Source: a bacterium (GTDB taxonomy: Bacteria > 4484-113 > JAGGVC01). Taken from it: a stretch of 64,000 bases of DNA. The first letter of the stretch is position 1; each line of letters starts with the position of its first letter. The stretch lies in contig JABRWB010000031.1 in assembly GCA_039961635.1 (NCBI GenBank), positions 26,064 through 90,063 of the forward strand, read 5' to 3'. Both the position numbers and the translations under genes were made by a program. Shown one piece after another: positions 53,617 through 61,926 of this stretch. The notes under the pieces were generated by a model. That model was given only the letters and a program-made list of their open reading frames with translations, was not told the origin of the DNA and searched no databases.

Positions 53617-55146
53617 TCATTTCGTCCGCTTCTCCCTTAGGAAGTCGCCGACGATTTTGCCTAAACGCCGGATGCCGTCCTGTATATTCTGCTGGTTAAC
53701 GAGGGAAAATGCAAGCCTGAAACATTCCGAATCCCGTTTGCCGACATGGAAAAAGTTTCCAGGCGCGATTTCGATGCCCCTGACAAGCGAATACTCGTAC
53801 AACGCGCGGCTGGAATGCCCTTTGGGAAGCTTAAGCCAGTATGAAAGCCCGCCTTCCGGCTTGAGCCACTTCACTACGTCAGCCATCGTTTTTTCCAGCT
53901 CCGCCGCCATCGCCGCGCGCCTTCCGTCGTAAATTCTGCGCACCTTTCGCAGGTGCATTTCAAAATACCCCTTTTTGATGAATTCGTGCAGCAATGTTTG
54001 AAGGAAAAAGCTGTCGCCTTGATCGGAAGCGCGCTTCAGCTTGACAAGCGCAAGCGCCGCGTCCGCCGGAGCGGTTATCCAGCCGATGCGCAATCCAGGC
54101 AGGAACACCTTGCTGAAGCTGCCGATCTGAAACACGAATCCGCCGCGGTCAAGCGCTTTCAGGCTCGGCAAGTGCCTGCCGTCGTGTCCAAGAAACATAA
54201 GATACGCGTCTTCGATCACGGGAACTTCGTACTTCGCCGCAAGCCGAATCAAAGCTTTCCGCTTTTCGAGCGACATTATCGTTCCCGTCGGATTTTGCAG
54301 CGTCGGAACGCTGATTACAAGGCCTATGGAGCCGCTTTTGAGCTTTTGCTCCAGAATCTCTAGGTTCATCCCGTCGCTTTCGACAGGTATGCCGACGTGC
54401 TTGATCCTGCGTGCGATTAACGAGTTGAGAATCGAAGTGTATGTGGGGTCTTCGACAGCGACCGCCTTGCCGTCCCGTATAAGAAACGTCAGGAGAAGGG
54501 TCAAAGCAAGCTGAAATCCGCCCGCCAAGATTACGTCGTTCCTGCCCTCCCTCATGTCCACCTGCTCCGCCGCGAGAATATGCGACAACCATTCGACCAG
54601 CGGCTGGTAACCTTGGGGGTGGCCGTAATTGAAAAAGCTCTCCTTCGGATCCCAAAGCATCCTGGACGCGATTTTCTTAATCCGCTCGAATGGAAACTGC
54701 CCCGGATCCGGAAGCGCCTTGGCGAAACTGATGAATTGGTCGGACCCCTTATACAAGTTCCTGTTGCGGCGCGGCATTGCGAAAAACTCGCCGTTGAATC
54801 CGTAAGAAGACCAGTCCATCGTTCCGAGGTCTTCCGGTTGCTCCCGATCATCGAATTCCGGCTCGGAATTTTCAGCCGTTGCAGACAAAGCTGCCGGCTT
54901 TTTTCCCTTGAGCTGGCTTACAAAAGTGCCGCTGCCGATGTTGGATTCGAAATACTGAAGTGCCGCAAGCTCTTGGTACGCCGTAATCACGGTTTTGCGC
55001 GTGACTCCGAGCTGGCGGGCAAGCTCGCGTGAAGACGGCAGCTTCTCGCCGCCCGCCAAAATGCCGCTGTCGATCATCTCCGCGATCGCCTTGATAATCT
55101 GCCTGTAGACAGGCTCGCGGCTCGATTTGTCCAAATTGATGAACAT
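53617..55146 (-). CDS. MocR-type (GntR/aminotransferase) transcriptional regulator
   Basis: 509 aa. An N-terminal winged helix of the GntR type (REPVYRQIIKAIAEMI, LPSSRELARQLGVTRKTVITAYQEL; about residues 8-70) and a 60-residue linker join to a fold-type I aminotransferase domain (about 130-500) with the PLP lysine in GSFSKVFLPGLRIGW. MocR proteins use PLP or an amino compound as effector and bind repeated sites near their own gene. The ATG at 55146 has no SD. The first of three GGTACCWCTT elements lies 14 bp upstream, so autoregulation is likely, with control of the divergent lipoprotein gene possible. Confidence 0.93.
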   Translation of the reverse strand: MFINLDKSSREPVYRQIIKAIAEMIDSGILAGGEKLPSSRELARQLGVTRKTVITAYQELAALQYFESNIGSGTFVSQLKGKKPAALSATAENSEPEFDDREQPEDLGTMDWSSYGFNGEFFAMPRRNRNLYKGSDQFISFAKALPDPGQFPFERIKKIASRMLWDPKESFFNYGHPQGYQPLVEWLSHILAAEQVDMREGRNDVILAGGFQLALTLLLTFLIRDGKAVAVEDPTYTSILNSLIARRIKHVGIPVESDGMNLEILEQKLKSGSIGLVISVPTLQNPTGTIMSLEKRKALIRLAAKYEVPVIEDAYLMFLGHDGRHLPSLKALDRGGFVFQIGSFSKVFLPGLRIGWITAPADAALALVKLKRASDQGDSFFLQTLLHEFIKKGYFEMHLRKVRRIYDGRRAAMAAELEKTMADVVKWLKPEGGLSYWLKLPKGHSSRALYEYSLVRGIEIAPGNFFHVGKRDSECFRLAFSLVNQQNIQDGIRRLGKIVGDFLREKRTK

Positions 55147-55159
55147 AATCCGCACTAAT

Positions 55160-55169
55160 GGTACCTCTT
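55160..55169 (+). promoter_or_regulatory. GGTACCWCTT element 1 (probable MocR operator)
   Basis: GGTACCTCTT, 14 bp upstream of the regulator's ATG. It is in direct repeat with element 2, exactly 51 bp away (about five helical turns), differing from it at one base. Confidence 0.5.
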
Positions 55170-55209
55170 ATTCTGCTTGCGGCAAACTACCAAATCAATA
55201 GTTAATTGT

Positions 55210-55220
55210 GGGTACCACTT
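55210..55220 (+). promoter_or_regulatory. GGTACCWCTT element 2 (probable MocR operator)
   Basis: GGGTACCACTT. The same 11 bases occur inverted as element 3. On the other strand it reads AAGTGGTACCC. Confidence 0.5.
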
Positions 55221-55275
55221 TCGGTTTTTCCGCACAACTTTCTCGCATCGGGAACAAAGCTATACGGAGCGAGTC

Positions 55276-55324
55276 AAAAATAAAAGCCACTTGGCACGGA
55301 TTCACCGATGAATCGCCCAAGTGG
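55276..55324 (-). terminator. Hairpin with T-run upstream of the MocR gene (terminator or attenuator)
   Basis: On the minus strand CCACTTGG (55317-55324) pairs with CCAAGTGG (55287-55294); a 6-bp inner stem GATTCA/TGAATC sits within the loop; and CTTTTATTTTT follows. This has the form of an intrinsic terminator facing the MocR gene. One arm includes part of element 3. It could stop antisense transcripts from the lipoprotein side or attenuate a long MocR leader; alternatively the arms are only binding half-sites. Confidence 0.5.
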
Positions 55325-55329
55325 TACCC
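55319..55329 (-). promoter_or_regulatory. GGTACCWCTT element 3 (probable MocR operator)
   Basis: AAGTGGTACCC on the plus strand, identical to element 2 in inverted orientation. It lies about 25 bp upstream of the -35 of the divergent lipoprotein promoter, a position typical for an activator. Confidence 0.5.
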
Positions 55330-55352
55330 CCGGAATTGTGCATTATCGGAAG

Positions 55353-55381
55353 TCGACAGCAGCCGGGATATGGGGAATAAT
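55353..55381 (+). promoter_or_regulatory. Promoter of the 922-aa lipoprotein gene
   Basis: TCGACA (55353-55358), 17-bp spacer, AATAAT (55376-55381); each differs from consensus at one base. Predicted start near 55388, about 26 bases before the ATG. Confidence 0.6.
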
Positions 55382-55413
55382 GTCCACGGCAAATCAGCCA
55401 GAGAGGTATCGCT

Positions 55414-58182
55414 ATGAGAAAGATCCTTGCATTGCTTTTGCTTTTTGCCGCTTTCGCAATCGTCACGGCTTGCGGCGGCGGCGGTGGAACGAGCATACTT
55501 CCGCCTCCGGGCGGTGATCCCGGCGGCGGAAACAATCCTCCCCCAAGCGACACTCGCACTGTTTCGGTATCGGGGCAAATCGCCTACACCGGGCTGGTTC
55601 TCGGTGCCGAGCAGAACAGCCGGGCGCAGTCGGTTGCGCCTATTTCAAACGCGGGAATCGCGTTAATCGGTGGAGGAAACATCCTCGCCGCGACCACTAC
55701 CGAATCCACCGGCTGGTTCGAGGTGACCGCGGAAAACGTCCCGGCAGACTACGCACTCAAGCTTAAGGTTGAGCTTGTCGGCGAATCCGAATCGGACGAA
55801 AAGCTATACGCCGAGCTTCCGTTTTCGGTTGACGGCGGCGGAAATGTCAGCTTTAACCTGGGTCTTTCCGCGTACGACTCGAACGGCGACGGAACTCCCG
55901 ACGGATTCAGGCTTCAAGGCAGTGCAGTCGGCGGTCGGTTCGAAAACGGCGTGTTCGGCGATAACGGCCTGGACATGCCTTTCGGCGGACAGGGCAACCA
56001 CTTCGGCTGGATGCGCCAGGGCGAGCGTTTCTTCCAAGGCACCGGATCGTTCGGCGAAGGCTGGTCCGACAATTTCGACCCGACGGATCCCGGCACATGG
56101 CCTCCGGGCATGAACTTCCCCGGCGGCGACGGCAATTTTGAAAACCGCATCGAAGTTCAAGGAGTGGTAGTCGAAATTTCCCGCGACAGAATGACCTATG
56201 TTGCGGACGGATCGCGTTTGATTTTCATAGGCGGTCTGGTCTTCGAAGAATCGGGACGCTTCGCGGTGCACGCGACCGAAGAAACCTCCTATGCGGGAGT
56301 CGAAAACTTCGGCGAAATCCAGATAGGCGACCGTTCACGCGCCATCGGCATCAGGCTGACGGACAATGTGCTCCAAGCGAAGCGGATTAAAATCGGCGAC
56401 GGCGACGAGCACAAGGCGTTCTTCGCAGTGGATGGAAAGATCACCGAAATTCTATTTTCGGGCGACCGCCCCGACGATCCCTTGGGCTCGAACGGCCCTA
56501 CTAGACCATCCGGCTCCGCCATCGTCGCAATTGATGGCGTTCTGATCACCTTCGACGGAGATGAACCCAAATTCGAATTCGGCCAGTTCCGCGTCGCTGT
56601 GAATCCCGAAACGGTTTTCGTCGGCGTCGGCGGGCTTTGGGAACTTCGAATCGGAATGGTCGTCGCCATGTTCGGTCCGCTCAATCCGGAGCAGCTTACG
56701 GCGAAATTCTGCGTCGCTCTCGGACTGCCACCCACTCCTCCTCCTCCACCTCCGTTCGGCTCGGCATTCCATGGCCGGGTTATCGACGTGAGGCGCGACA
56801 AGCACCTTGTGGGCGTTGAAGGATTCTGGGACGACATTATCTACCACGACGGATTTGACGGACGAGGCGGATGGCAAGACACTCCTCCCCCGCCGCTTAA
56901 CGGCGACGGCACCAGAGGTCCCTCTCAGACGGACAACGGCGGTTGGAGCCGCGGCGACGATCCGGCTGGAACCGGCAGCGGAGGCGGAACGGTTCCGCCG
57001 TCCGATCCTAACGGCGGCCCGATAAGAATCTGGATAAAGATCGTGCGCGAAACCGTGCTTGAAGGCGTTGAAAATTTCGATGGAATTCAACCCGGCCAGA
57101 ACATCTGGTCGGAAATGATGATCGATCCGGCGACGGGTCGCATCCGCTTCGACGAAGAAGGCAATCCGATTTCCGCGTTCTTCCAAGTGTTCCGCGATCC
57201 TCCGCCTCCTCCGCCGGGAGTCTTCGGCGACGTTCTCGAAGTGAACATCTTTGAGGATATGCCCCAGAACAACGGTATCGTGGTAATCAATCCCGGCATG
57301 GTTATGATGGACGGAAACGGCGGCGGAACGCTTCCCCCTCCGCCGGACGATCCCACAGTCCCTTGGCCGGTGGATCCGGTGCCGGTCCGTGTTGTTCCCG
57401 AAACCGAGCTGCGCGGGGCCGAAGGTCTTGGCGACATCCATATCGGCGCCGTTGCCGAAGCGCAATTTATGGTGAACGACGACGGCACGATTGTGCGCGA
57501 CGACCACGGCGCGCCGATCGCGGCTTGGCTGGCGGTTTATCCGACTCCGCCTCCGCCTCCGCCGCCCGCAGGAGTTTACGGCAGCGTGATCGAAACGGTT
57601 ATTTTCGATGACATGCCTCAAAACAACGGGCTGGTTGTGATAGATCCGTTCAGGTACGGCTTCGCCGGCGGCGAAGGCGGATGGTGCCCGCCTTACGACC
57701 CGACGGATCCGGGAGATCCAAACGGCGAGCCGAAGCCGGTAACCGTTCGGGTGGTTCCGGAAACGGTTCTCACCGGAGCTGAAAGTCTTGCCGAAATTCA
57801 GGTTGGTTCCGAGGCCGAGGCGATGTTCGTCGTCAACGAGGACGGCACGATAGCCTTGGACGAAAACGGCAATCCGATTGCGGCTTGGCTTGCCGTGTAC
57901 CCCATCCAGCCTCCTCCGGGAAATTACATCACTTTCGAAGGCGACGTTGTTGAATACGCCGAAGGCTCATACATTACGGTTTCCGAATACGTTCCACCGG
58001 GACAGGGGCGTCCGTCCAGGATGCTGACATTCCAGATCGTCCCCGACACCTACATCGAATCGCAGTCGGGCATCCAGATCGGAGACAGGGTTTTCATCGA
58101 AGGCTACATAGGCGACGAGGGCGATTTCGTCGAGCAGTACATCGCGAAGTACATAATGGAATACGAGTTCGGGGCGCTGTAA
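55414..58182 (+). CDS. Large modular lipoprotein with DUF5666-like repeats and polyproline linkers
   Basis: 922 aa. Clear lipobox (VTACGGGGG, Cys about residue 20), then a Pro/Gly stretch. An Ig/carboxypeptidase-regulatory-like domain (about 45-150) is followed by four or five beta-barrel modules of about 110-160 residues. Each has a VPETxLxGAExLxxIxxG core and, in the last modules, DMPQNNGxVVI and PIAAWLAVYP repeats. Linkers of six or seven prolines fall near residues 440, 597, 712 and 831. The modules resemble DUF5666 (OB-like, extracytoplasmic). AGAGG SD before ATG. It is divergent from the MocR gene and ends at a strong terminator. Possibly an envelope or matrix protein; no catalytic motif seen. 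Confidence 0.8.
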   Translation: MRKILALLLLFAAFAIVTACGGGGGTSILPPPGGDPGGGNNPPPSDTRTVSVSGQIAYTGLVLGAEQNSRAQSVAPISNAGIALIGGGNILAATTTESTGWFEVTAENVPADYALKLKVELVGESESDEKLYAELPFSVDGGGNVSFNLGLSAYDSNGDGTPDGFRLQGSAVGGRFENGVFGDNGLDMPFGGQGNHFGWMRQGERFFQGTGSFGEGWSDNFDPTDPGTWPPGMNFPGGDGNFENRIEVQGVVVEISRDRMTYVADGSRLIFIGGLVFEESGRFAVHATEETSYAGVENFGEIQIGDRSRAIGIRLTDNVLQAKRIKIGDGDEHKAFFAVDGKITEILFSGDRPDDPLGSNGPTRPSGSAIVAIDGVLITFDGDEPKFEFGQFRVAVNPETVFVGVGGLWELRIGMVVAMFGPLNPEQLTAKFCVALGLPPTPPPPPPFGSAFHGRVIDVRRDKHLVGVEGFWDDIIYHDGFDGRGGWQDTPPPPLNGDGTRGPSQTDNGGWSRGDDPAGTGSGGGTVPPSDPNGGPIRIWIKIVRETVLEGVENFDGIQPGQNIWSEMMIDPATGRIRFDEEGNPISAFFQVFRDPPPPPPGVFGDVLEVNIFEDMPQNNGIVVINPGMVMMDGNGGGTLPPPPDDPTVPWPVDPVPVRVVPETELRGAEGLGDIHIGAVAEAQFMVNDDGTIVRDDHGAPIAAWLAVYPTPPPPPPPAGVYGSVIETVIFDDMPQNNGLVVIDPFRYGFAGGEGGWCPPYDPTDPGDPNGEPKPVTVRVVPETVLTGAESLAEIQVGSEAEAMFVVNEDGTIALDENGNPIAAWLAVYPIQPPPGNYITFEGDVVEYAEGSYITVSEYVPPGQGRPSRMLTFQIVPDTYIESQSGIQIGDRVFIEGYIGDEGDFVEQYIAKYIMEYEFGAL

Positions 58183-58210
58183 GGCGTTTCGATACTGAAT
58201 TCACCTCCAG

Positions 58211-58242
58211 CGGGGAGTCCTTCGGGGCTCCCCGTTTTTTTT
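58211..58242 (+). terminator. Rho-independent terminator after the modular lipoprotein
   Basis: CGGGGAG (58211-58217) pairs with CTCCCCG (58228-58234), the stem is capped around a TTCG centre, and eight T follow directly. Textbook intrinsic terminator 29 bp after the stop. Confidence 0.92.
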
Positions 58243-58294
58243 GAATAATTTCGACGGCCGGCTTGAGCGCCCGCAAATTTGTATCCGTCGCGTC

Positions 58295-58323
58295 TTGCCG
58301 GAAAGCGCTGGCTCAAATATAAT
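58295..58323 (+). promoter_or_regulatory. plsC promoter (leaderless)
   Basis: TTGCCG (58295-58300), 17-bp spacer, perfect TATAAT (58318-58323). The -10 ends six bases before GTG 58330, so the transcript should start at or next to the start codon. Same hexamer pair as the nuo promoter. Confidence 0.75.
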
Positions 58324-58329
58324 TCGTCC

Positions 58330-59022
58330 GTGTCATTCTTCGGACGGCATCTTTATTGGTTTTCACGCAACTCGGTCCTCCTTGCCGCAAAGCTGCTTTG
58401 GAAAATAAGCTACATTGACACGGCAAACATCCCAAAGACCGGCCCGCTGATAATCGCATCGAACCATGCCAGCCACCTCGATCCACCGCTAATCGGCGCG
58501 GGAGTACCCCGCAAGGTGACATTCATAGCCAAGCAGGAGCTTTTCTCGGTGCCGTTCGTCGGCTGGTGGATGAAACAGATTGGCCAAATCAGCGTTGCCA
58601 GGGGCGGCGGCGGAAAGGAAGCGCTTGCAACTGCCGAAGAGGTATTGAGAAACGACGGCTGCATAATCATCTTCCCGGAAGGTACGCGCACAAAATCCGG
58701 AAGGATGCAGCGAGGAAGAACCGGGGTCGCCGTGCTTGCACTAAGGACAGGCGCGCCGGTAATTCCGGCCGCTGTCGAGGGCACATTCGAAGCCTTCGGC
58801 CACGGGAAGAAAATACCCAAGCCGGGAAGGGTGACGGTTCAGTTCGGAAAGCCGCTCACGTTCGGCCAGCACATCGCGGCCGACGGAACCTACCCGCGCG
58901 CGGCGCTCGAAGAGGTGACTTCGCAGATAATGCTCGAAATCCAAAGGATGCTGCCCGAAAAACGGCGCCCAGCCGAAGGCGAAGTGCCGCCCGCTCAAAC
59001 GCTAAGCGGGAACACGGGATAA
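58330..59022 (+). CDS. plsC: 1-acyl-sn-glycerol-3-phosphate acyltransferase
   Basis: 230 aa membrane-associated acyltransferase that makes phosphatidic acid, the substrate of CdsA. Block I SNHASHLDPP (catalytic H-x4-D), block II FIAKQELFSVP, block III FPEGTRTKSGRM and block IV APVIPAAVEG are all in order. GTG 58330 is chosen because the TATAAT six bases upstream excludes the earlier TTG at 58279, and the family's hydrophobic N-terminus follows directly. A polar tail ends the protein. First gene of the plsC-dapB-asd-dapA run. Confidence 0.93.
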   Translation: MSFFGRHLYWFSRNSVLLAAKLLWKISYIDTANIPKTGPLIIASNHASHLDPPLIGAGVPRKVTFIAKQELFSVPFVGWWMKQIGQISVARGGGGKEALATAEEVLRNDGCIIIFPEGTRTKSGRMQRGRTGVAVLALRTGAPVIPAAVEGTFEAFGHGKKIPKPGRVTVQFGKPLTFGQHIAADGTYPRAALEEVTSQIMLEIQRMLPEKRRPAEGEVPPAQTLSGNTG

Positions 59023-59032
59023 CGGAGGCGTA

Positions 59033-59845
59033 ATGTCTGATCTGATTAAAGTCGGAGTGATGGGCGCGGCGGGCCGGATGGGCCGCGAGATCGCGCGCGC
59101 GCTTGCCGCGGATCCGGAACTGGAACCCGCGGCGGCATTCGACGTCGCATTTGTCGGCGAGGACTGGGGCGCTCTAGCCGGAATCGGTGCGCTCGGTGTG
59201 ACCGTTTGCGGCGATATTGACACTTTCCTTATCGCGGGTCCGGCGATGGTCGTGGACGTCTCCACCGGCCCCGCGGCCGCGCAAAACGCGCCGAAAGTTT
59301 TGGAACGCGGAATCCCGCTCGTCATCGGAGCAACCGGACTGCCGAACGCGTCCCTTGACGCCATCGGAAATACCGCGGAAAAAGCGGGCGTCTGCTGCCT
59401 ACTCGTCCCCAATTTCAGCATCGGCGCGAATCTGATGATCGCGCTGTCGCGCCGCGCCGCGCCGTTTTTTTCGGCGGCGGAAGTGCAGGAGCGCCACCAT
59501 CCTGCCAAGAAAGACGCGCCGAGCGGCACGGCGCTTTTCACAGTCAGCGAAATCGCGGCCGCGAATCCGCAGATTGCAAGCGCGGAGAGCGAACACGAAA
59601 TCGTCGCGGGCGCGCGCGGCGCGAAGCTCGACGAAGTGCGCATACACAGCGTCAGGCTGCCCGGCATCCTGGCCGAGCAGACCGTCACATTCGGCGGGCC
59701 TGGCGAAGTTCTCGAAATCACTCATCGCGCGATTTCGCGCGAGTGCTATATGCCCGGCGTAATTTGGGCGCTGAAGCACGTGCGCACCGCGCCGGCGGGC
59801 TTGCTCATCGGCCTGGATCAAGTGCTGGGAATCGCTCGCGAATAA
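59033..59845 (+). CDS. dapB: 4-hydroxy-tetrahydrodipicolinate reductase
   Basis: 270 aa. Reduces the DapA product in the lysine/diaminopimelate pathway. GAAGRMGREIA is the nucleotide-binding loop; the catalytic and substrate-binding block is ERHHPAKKDAPSGTA. PNFSIGANLM precedes it as usual. GGAGG SD, 10 bp after plsC. The order dapB-asd-dapA puts three consecutive steps together (asd, dapA, dapB) in one transcript. Confidence 0.96.
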   Translation: MSDLIKVGVMGAAGRMGREIARALAADPELEPAAAFDVAFVGEDWGALAGIGALGVTVCGDIDTFLIAGPAMVVDVSTGPAAAQNAPKVLERGIPLVIGATGLPNASLDAIGNTAEKAGVCCLLVPNFSIGANLMIALSRRAAPFFSAAEVQERHHPAKKDAPSGTALFTVSEIAAANPQIASAESEHEIVAGARGAKLDEVRIHSVRLPGILAEQTVTFGGPGEVLEITHRAISRECYMPGVIWALKHVRTAPAGLLIGLDQVLGIARE

Positions 59846-59915
59846 CGCGCGAAACGCGCGCCGCGCGGGTATTCTTATGCGTCGCGCGGGCGGCGGCATG
59901 AATTAGGGAAACTGA

Positions 59916-60941
59916 ATGAAACTAGCCATCGTAGGCGCAACCGGATACGTCGGAAAGGAAATGCTCTCGCTCTTGGACGAGGGCTATTTCCCGCAAATTG
60001 TCGCGCTTGCTCCCATCGCCAGCGAATCGTCCGCGGGCACGACGCTTGAATGCATGGGCAAGAAATGGACGGTGCTTCCGTTGGACGAAGCTTCGTTCGC
60101 GGGCGCGGACGTTGCCAGCTTTTCGGTCGGCGACGCGCTTTCGAAAGAATGGGTGCCGAGGATTCTCGAAAAATATCCGGCGATTAAAATCGTGGACAAG
60201 TCTAACGCTTTCAGGATGGATCCATCCGTCCCGCTTGTGGTCGGCGGCGTCAACGACGCGGCGGTTCCCGCGGGGTGCAGGCTCGCGGCCAATCCGAATT
60301 GCACGACAATCCAGCTTGCGCTGTCGATCAAGCCGCTCCAGGACGCATTCGGCGTCCGGCGCGTCATCGTTTCGACATATCAATCCGTAAGCGGTGGCGG
60401 ACGCGAATGCGTGGATTCGCTTATGGAGGAGCTTTCGCTGTTCGAGCAGTCGCACGATCCGCTCGACTTGCGCGCATCCGGATTCGCGCACAACGTGATT
60501 CCGCAAATCGGCAGTTTCGCGGACGACGGCTGCTGCGGCGAAGAAACCAAAATCATCCGCGAGCTGAAGAAAATCCTCGGCGCGGACGAAATGCATGTCT
60601 CCGCGGCCTCGGCGCGCGTGGACGCGATCGTCGGCCACAGCATGAACGTGTGGGTTACGCTCGGCCGCGATGCATCTATTGAGGAAGTGGAAGCCGCGCT
60701 CAAGTCCGCGTTCGCGATCGATTACTTCCCGAATTCCAAACCGGTCTGCCCCACGCCGGTTTCCGCGTCGCGCCCCGGATACGATCTCGTCCAGGTAGGG
60801 CGGCTGCGCCGCGTGCACGGGACGGAAAACGAATTCGCATTCTTCAACTGCGCAAATAATTTGCGCATCGGCGCGGCGCTCAACGCAATCCGCATCGCGC
60901 GGAATTTGATCGGCGCGGGCGCGACCGCCTCGCACGCATAA
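59916..60941 (+). CDS. asd: Aspartate-semialdehyde dehydrogenase
   Basis: 341 aa. Reduces aspartyl phosphate to the semialdehyde, branch point for lysine, DAP, Thr and Met. GATGYVGKEML at the N-terminus binds NADP; the active-site Cys is in NPNCTTIQLAL; STYQSVSGGGRE and FAHNVIPQIG follow; the catalytic His is in the VHGT segment near the end or RVDAIVGHS as in the family. A 70-bp gap after dapB includes short GCGCGC-rich sequence and nothing else clear. Confidence 0.95.
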   Translation: MKLAIVGATGYVGKEMLSLLDEGYFPQIVALAPIASESSAGTTLECMGKKWTVLPLDEASFAGADVASFSVGDALSKEWVPRILEKYPAIKIVDKSNAFRMDPSVPLVVGGVNDAAVPAGCRLAANPNCTTIQLALSIKPLQDAFGVRRVIVSTYQSVSGGGRECVDSLMEELSLFEQSHDPLDLRASGFAHNVIPQIGSFADDGCCGEETKIIRELKKILGADEMHVSAASARVDAIVGHSMNVWVTLGRDASIEEVEAALKSAFAIDYFPNSKPVCPTPVSASRPGYDLVQVGRLRRVHGTENEFAFFNCANNLRIGAALNAIRIARNLIGAGATASHA

Positions 60942-60951
60942 AGGAAAACAA

Positions 60952-61836
60952 ATGAACGCACCATTCGGAAAAGTGGTAACGGCCGTCATAACTCCATTCA
61001 CCGAGGGGGGGGCGGAAATAGACTACGTAGCGGTCGAAAGGCTTGCCGCTCATTTGTGCCCGGAGCACACCGACAGCGTCGTAGTATGCGGAACGACAGG
61101 CGAAGGCCCGACAATCACCCGCACCGAAAAACTTGCGCTTTGGGAATACTGGCTAGGCGCGGCGCCGGAGGGAATAAAGATTATCGCCAATACCGGCACG
61201 AACAACACCGCGGAGTCGGTCGAGCTTACGCAGAAGGCGAAGCGAATCGGCGTCCACGCGGCGATGGCGGTTATGCCCTATTACAACAAGCCGAACTTTG
61301 ACGGCCAGATCGCGCACTTCACCGCGGTCGCCGACTGCGGGCTGCCCGTGATGCTGTACAACGTGCCCGGTCGCACCGGCGGCAAGCTTCTGCCCGAGGC
61401 CGCGTGCGAGCTTTCGAAGCATCCGAACATCGTCGCGATTAAGGAAGCCGCGGGCGATCCACTGCTTGTCACTTATTTCAAAGAGAACGCCACACCGGGA
61501 TTCGCGGTGTACAGCGGCGACGACCCGCTGACTTACGAGATGTGCAAACTCGGCGGCGCGGGAGTGGTCAGCGTCGCAAGCCACCTGGTCGGCCGCGAAA
61601 TCCGCGAGATGATAGACGCGGTGCAATCCGGAGACGACGCGAAAGCGAAGGCCATTCACGAGCGGCTGACGCCGCTGTTCGACGCAATTTTCGTCACGAC
61701 GAATCCGATTCCGATAAAAACCGCGTGCGCGATGCTGGGACTGTGCGATGAGGAATTCCGGCTGCCGATGACGCGGATGCGGGACGCGGAGCGCAACGCG
61801 CTGGCGGAGTTGATGGGGAAGTTTGGGCTTTTGTAG
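60952..61836 (+). CDS. dapA: 4-hydroxy-tetrahydrodipicolinate synthase
   Basis: 294 aa TIM barrel. Condenses pyruvate and aspartate semialdehyde. GTTGEGPTIT is the substrate loop; the Tyr of YNVPGRTGG and the Schiff-base Lys of VAIKEAAGD are in place. AAGGAAAA lies ahead of the ATG, 10 bp after asd. The stop codon TAG (61834-61836) is the last three bases of the GTAG of REP copy 1, so the end of the reading frame is set by the repeat. Confidence 0.96.
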   Translation: MNAPFGKVVTAVITPFTEGGAEIDYVAVERLAAHLCPEHTDSVVVCGTTGEGPTITRTEKLALWEYWLGAAPEGIKIIANTGTNNTAESVELTQKAKRIGVHAAMAVMPYYNKPNFDGQIAHFTAVADCGLPVMLYNVPGRTGGKLLPEAACELSKHPNIVAIKEAAGDPLLVTYFKENATPGFAVYSGDDPLTYEMCKLGGAGVVSVASHLVGREIREMIDAVQSGDDAKAKAIHERLTPLFDAIFVTTNPIPIKTACAMLGLCDEEFRLPMTRMRDAERNALAELMGKFGLL

Positions 61837-61855
61837 GGGCGCACTGCGTGCGCCC
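61833..61855 (+). repeat. REP sequence copy 1
   Basis: GTAG followed by GGGCGCAC-TGC-GTGCGCCC, a perfect 8-bp stem with a three-base loop. GTAG next to a palindrome is the classic REP foot recognised by RAYT transposases. Overlaps the dapA stop. Confidence 0.85.
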
Positions 61856-61887
61856 GAAAAGCGACAAACCGGCCTGACAATCCCACC

Positions 61888-61910
61888 GTAGGGGCGCACT
61901 GCGTGCGCCC
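61888..61910 (+). repeat. REP sequence copy 2
   Basis: Identical to copy 1 over all 23 bases, same orientation, 55 bp further on and 16 bp beyond the 3' end of the RAYT gene. With copy 3 it forms an inverted pair enclosing the transposase gene. Confidence 0.85.
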
Positions 61911-61926
61911 GTAAAATAACGCAACG

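Noticed and set aside
55315-55345. T-box riboswitch suggested by AAGTGGTACCCCCGG, which resembles the T-box AGGGTGGTACCGCG sequence
   Set aside because: The downstream gene is a lipoprotein, not a tRNA synthetase or amino-acid gene; there is no terminator with T-run between the element and the gene, no stem I, and the same 10-mer occurs three times in both orientations, which fits protein binding sites.
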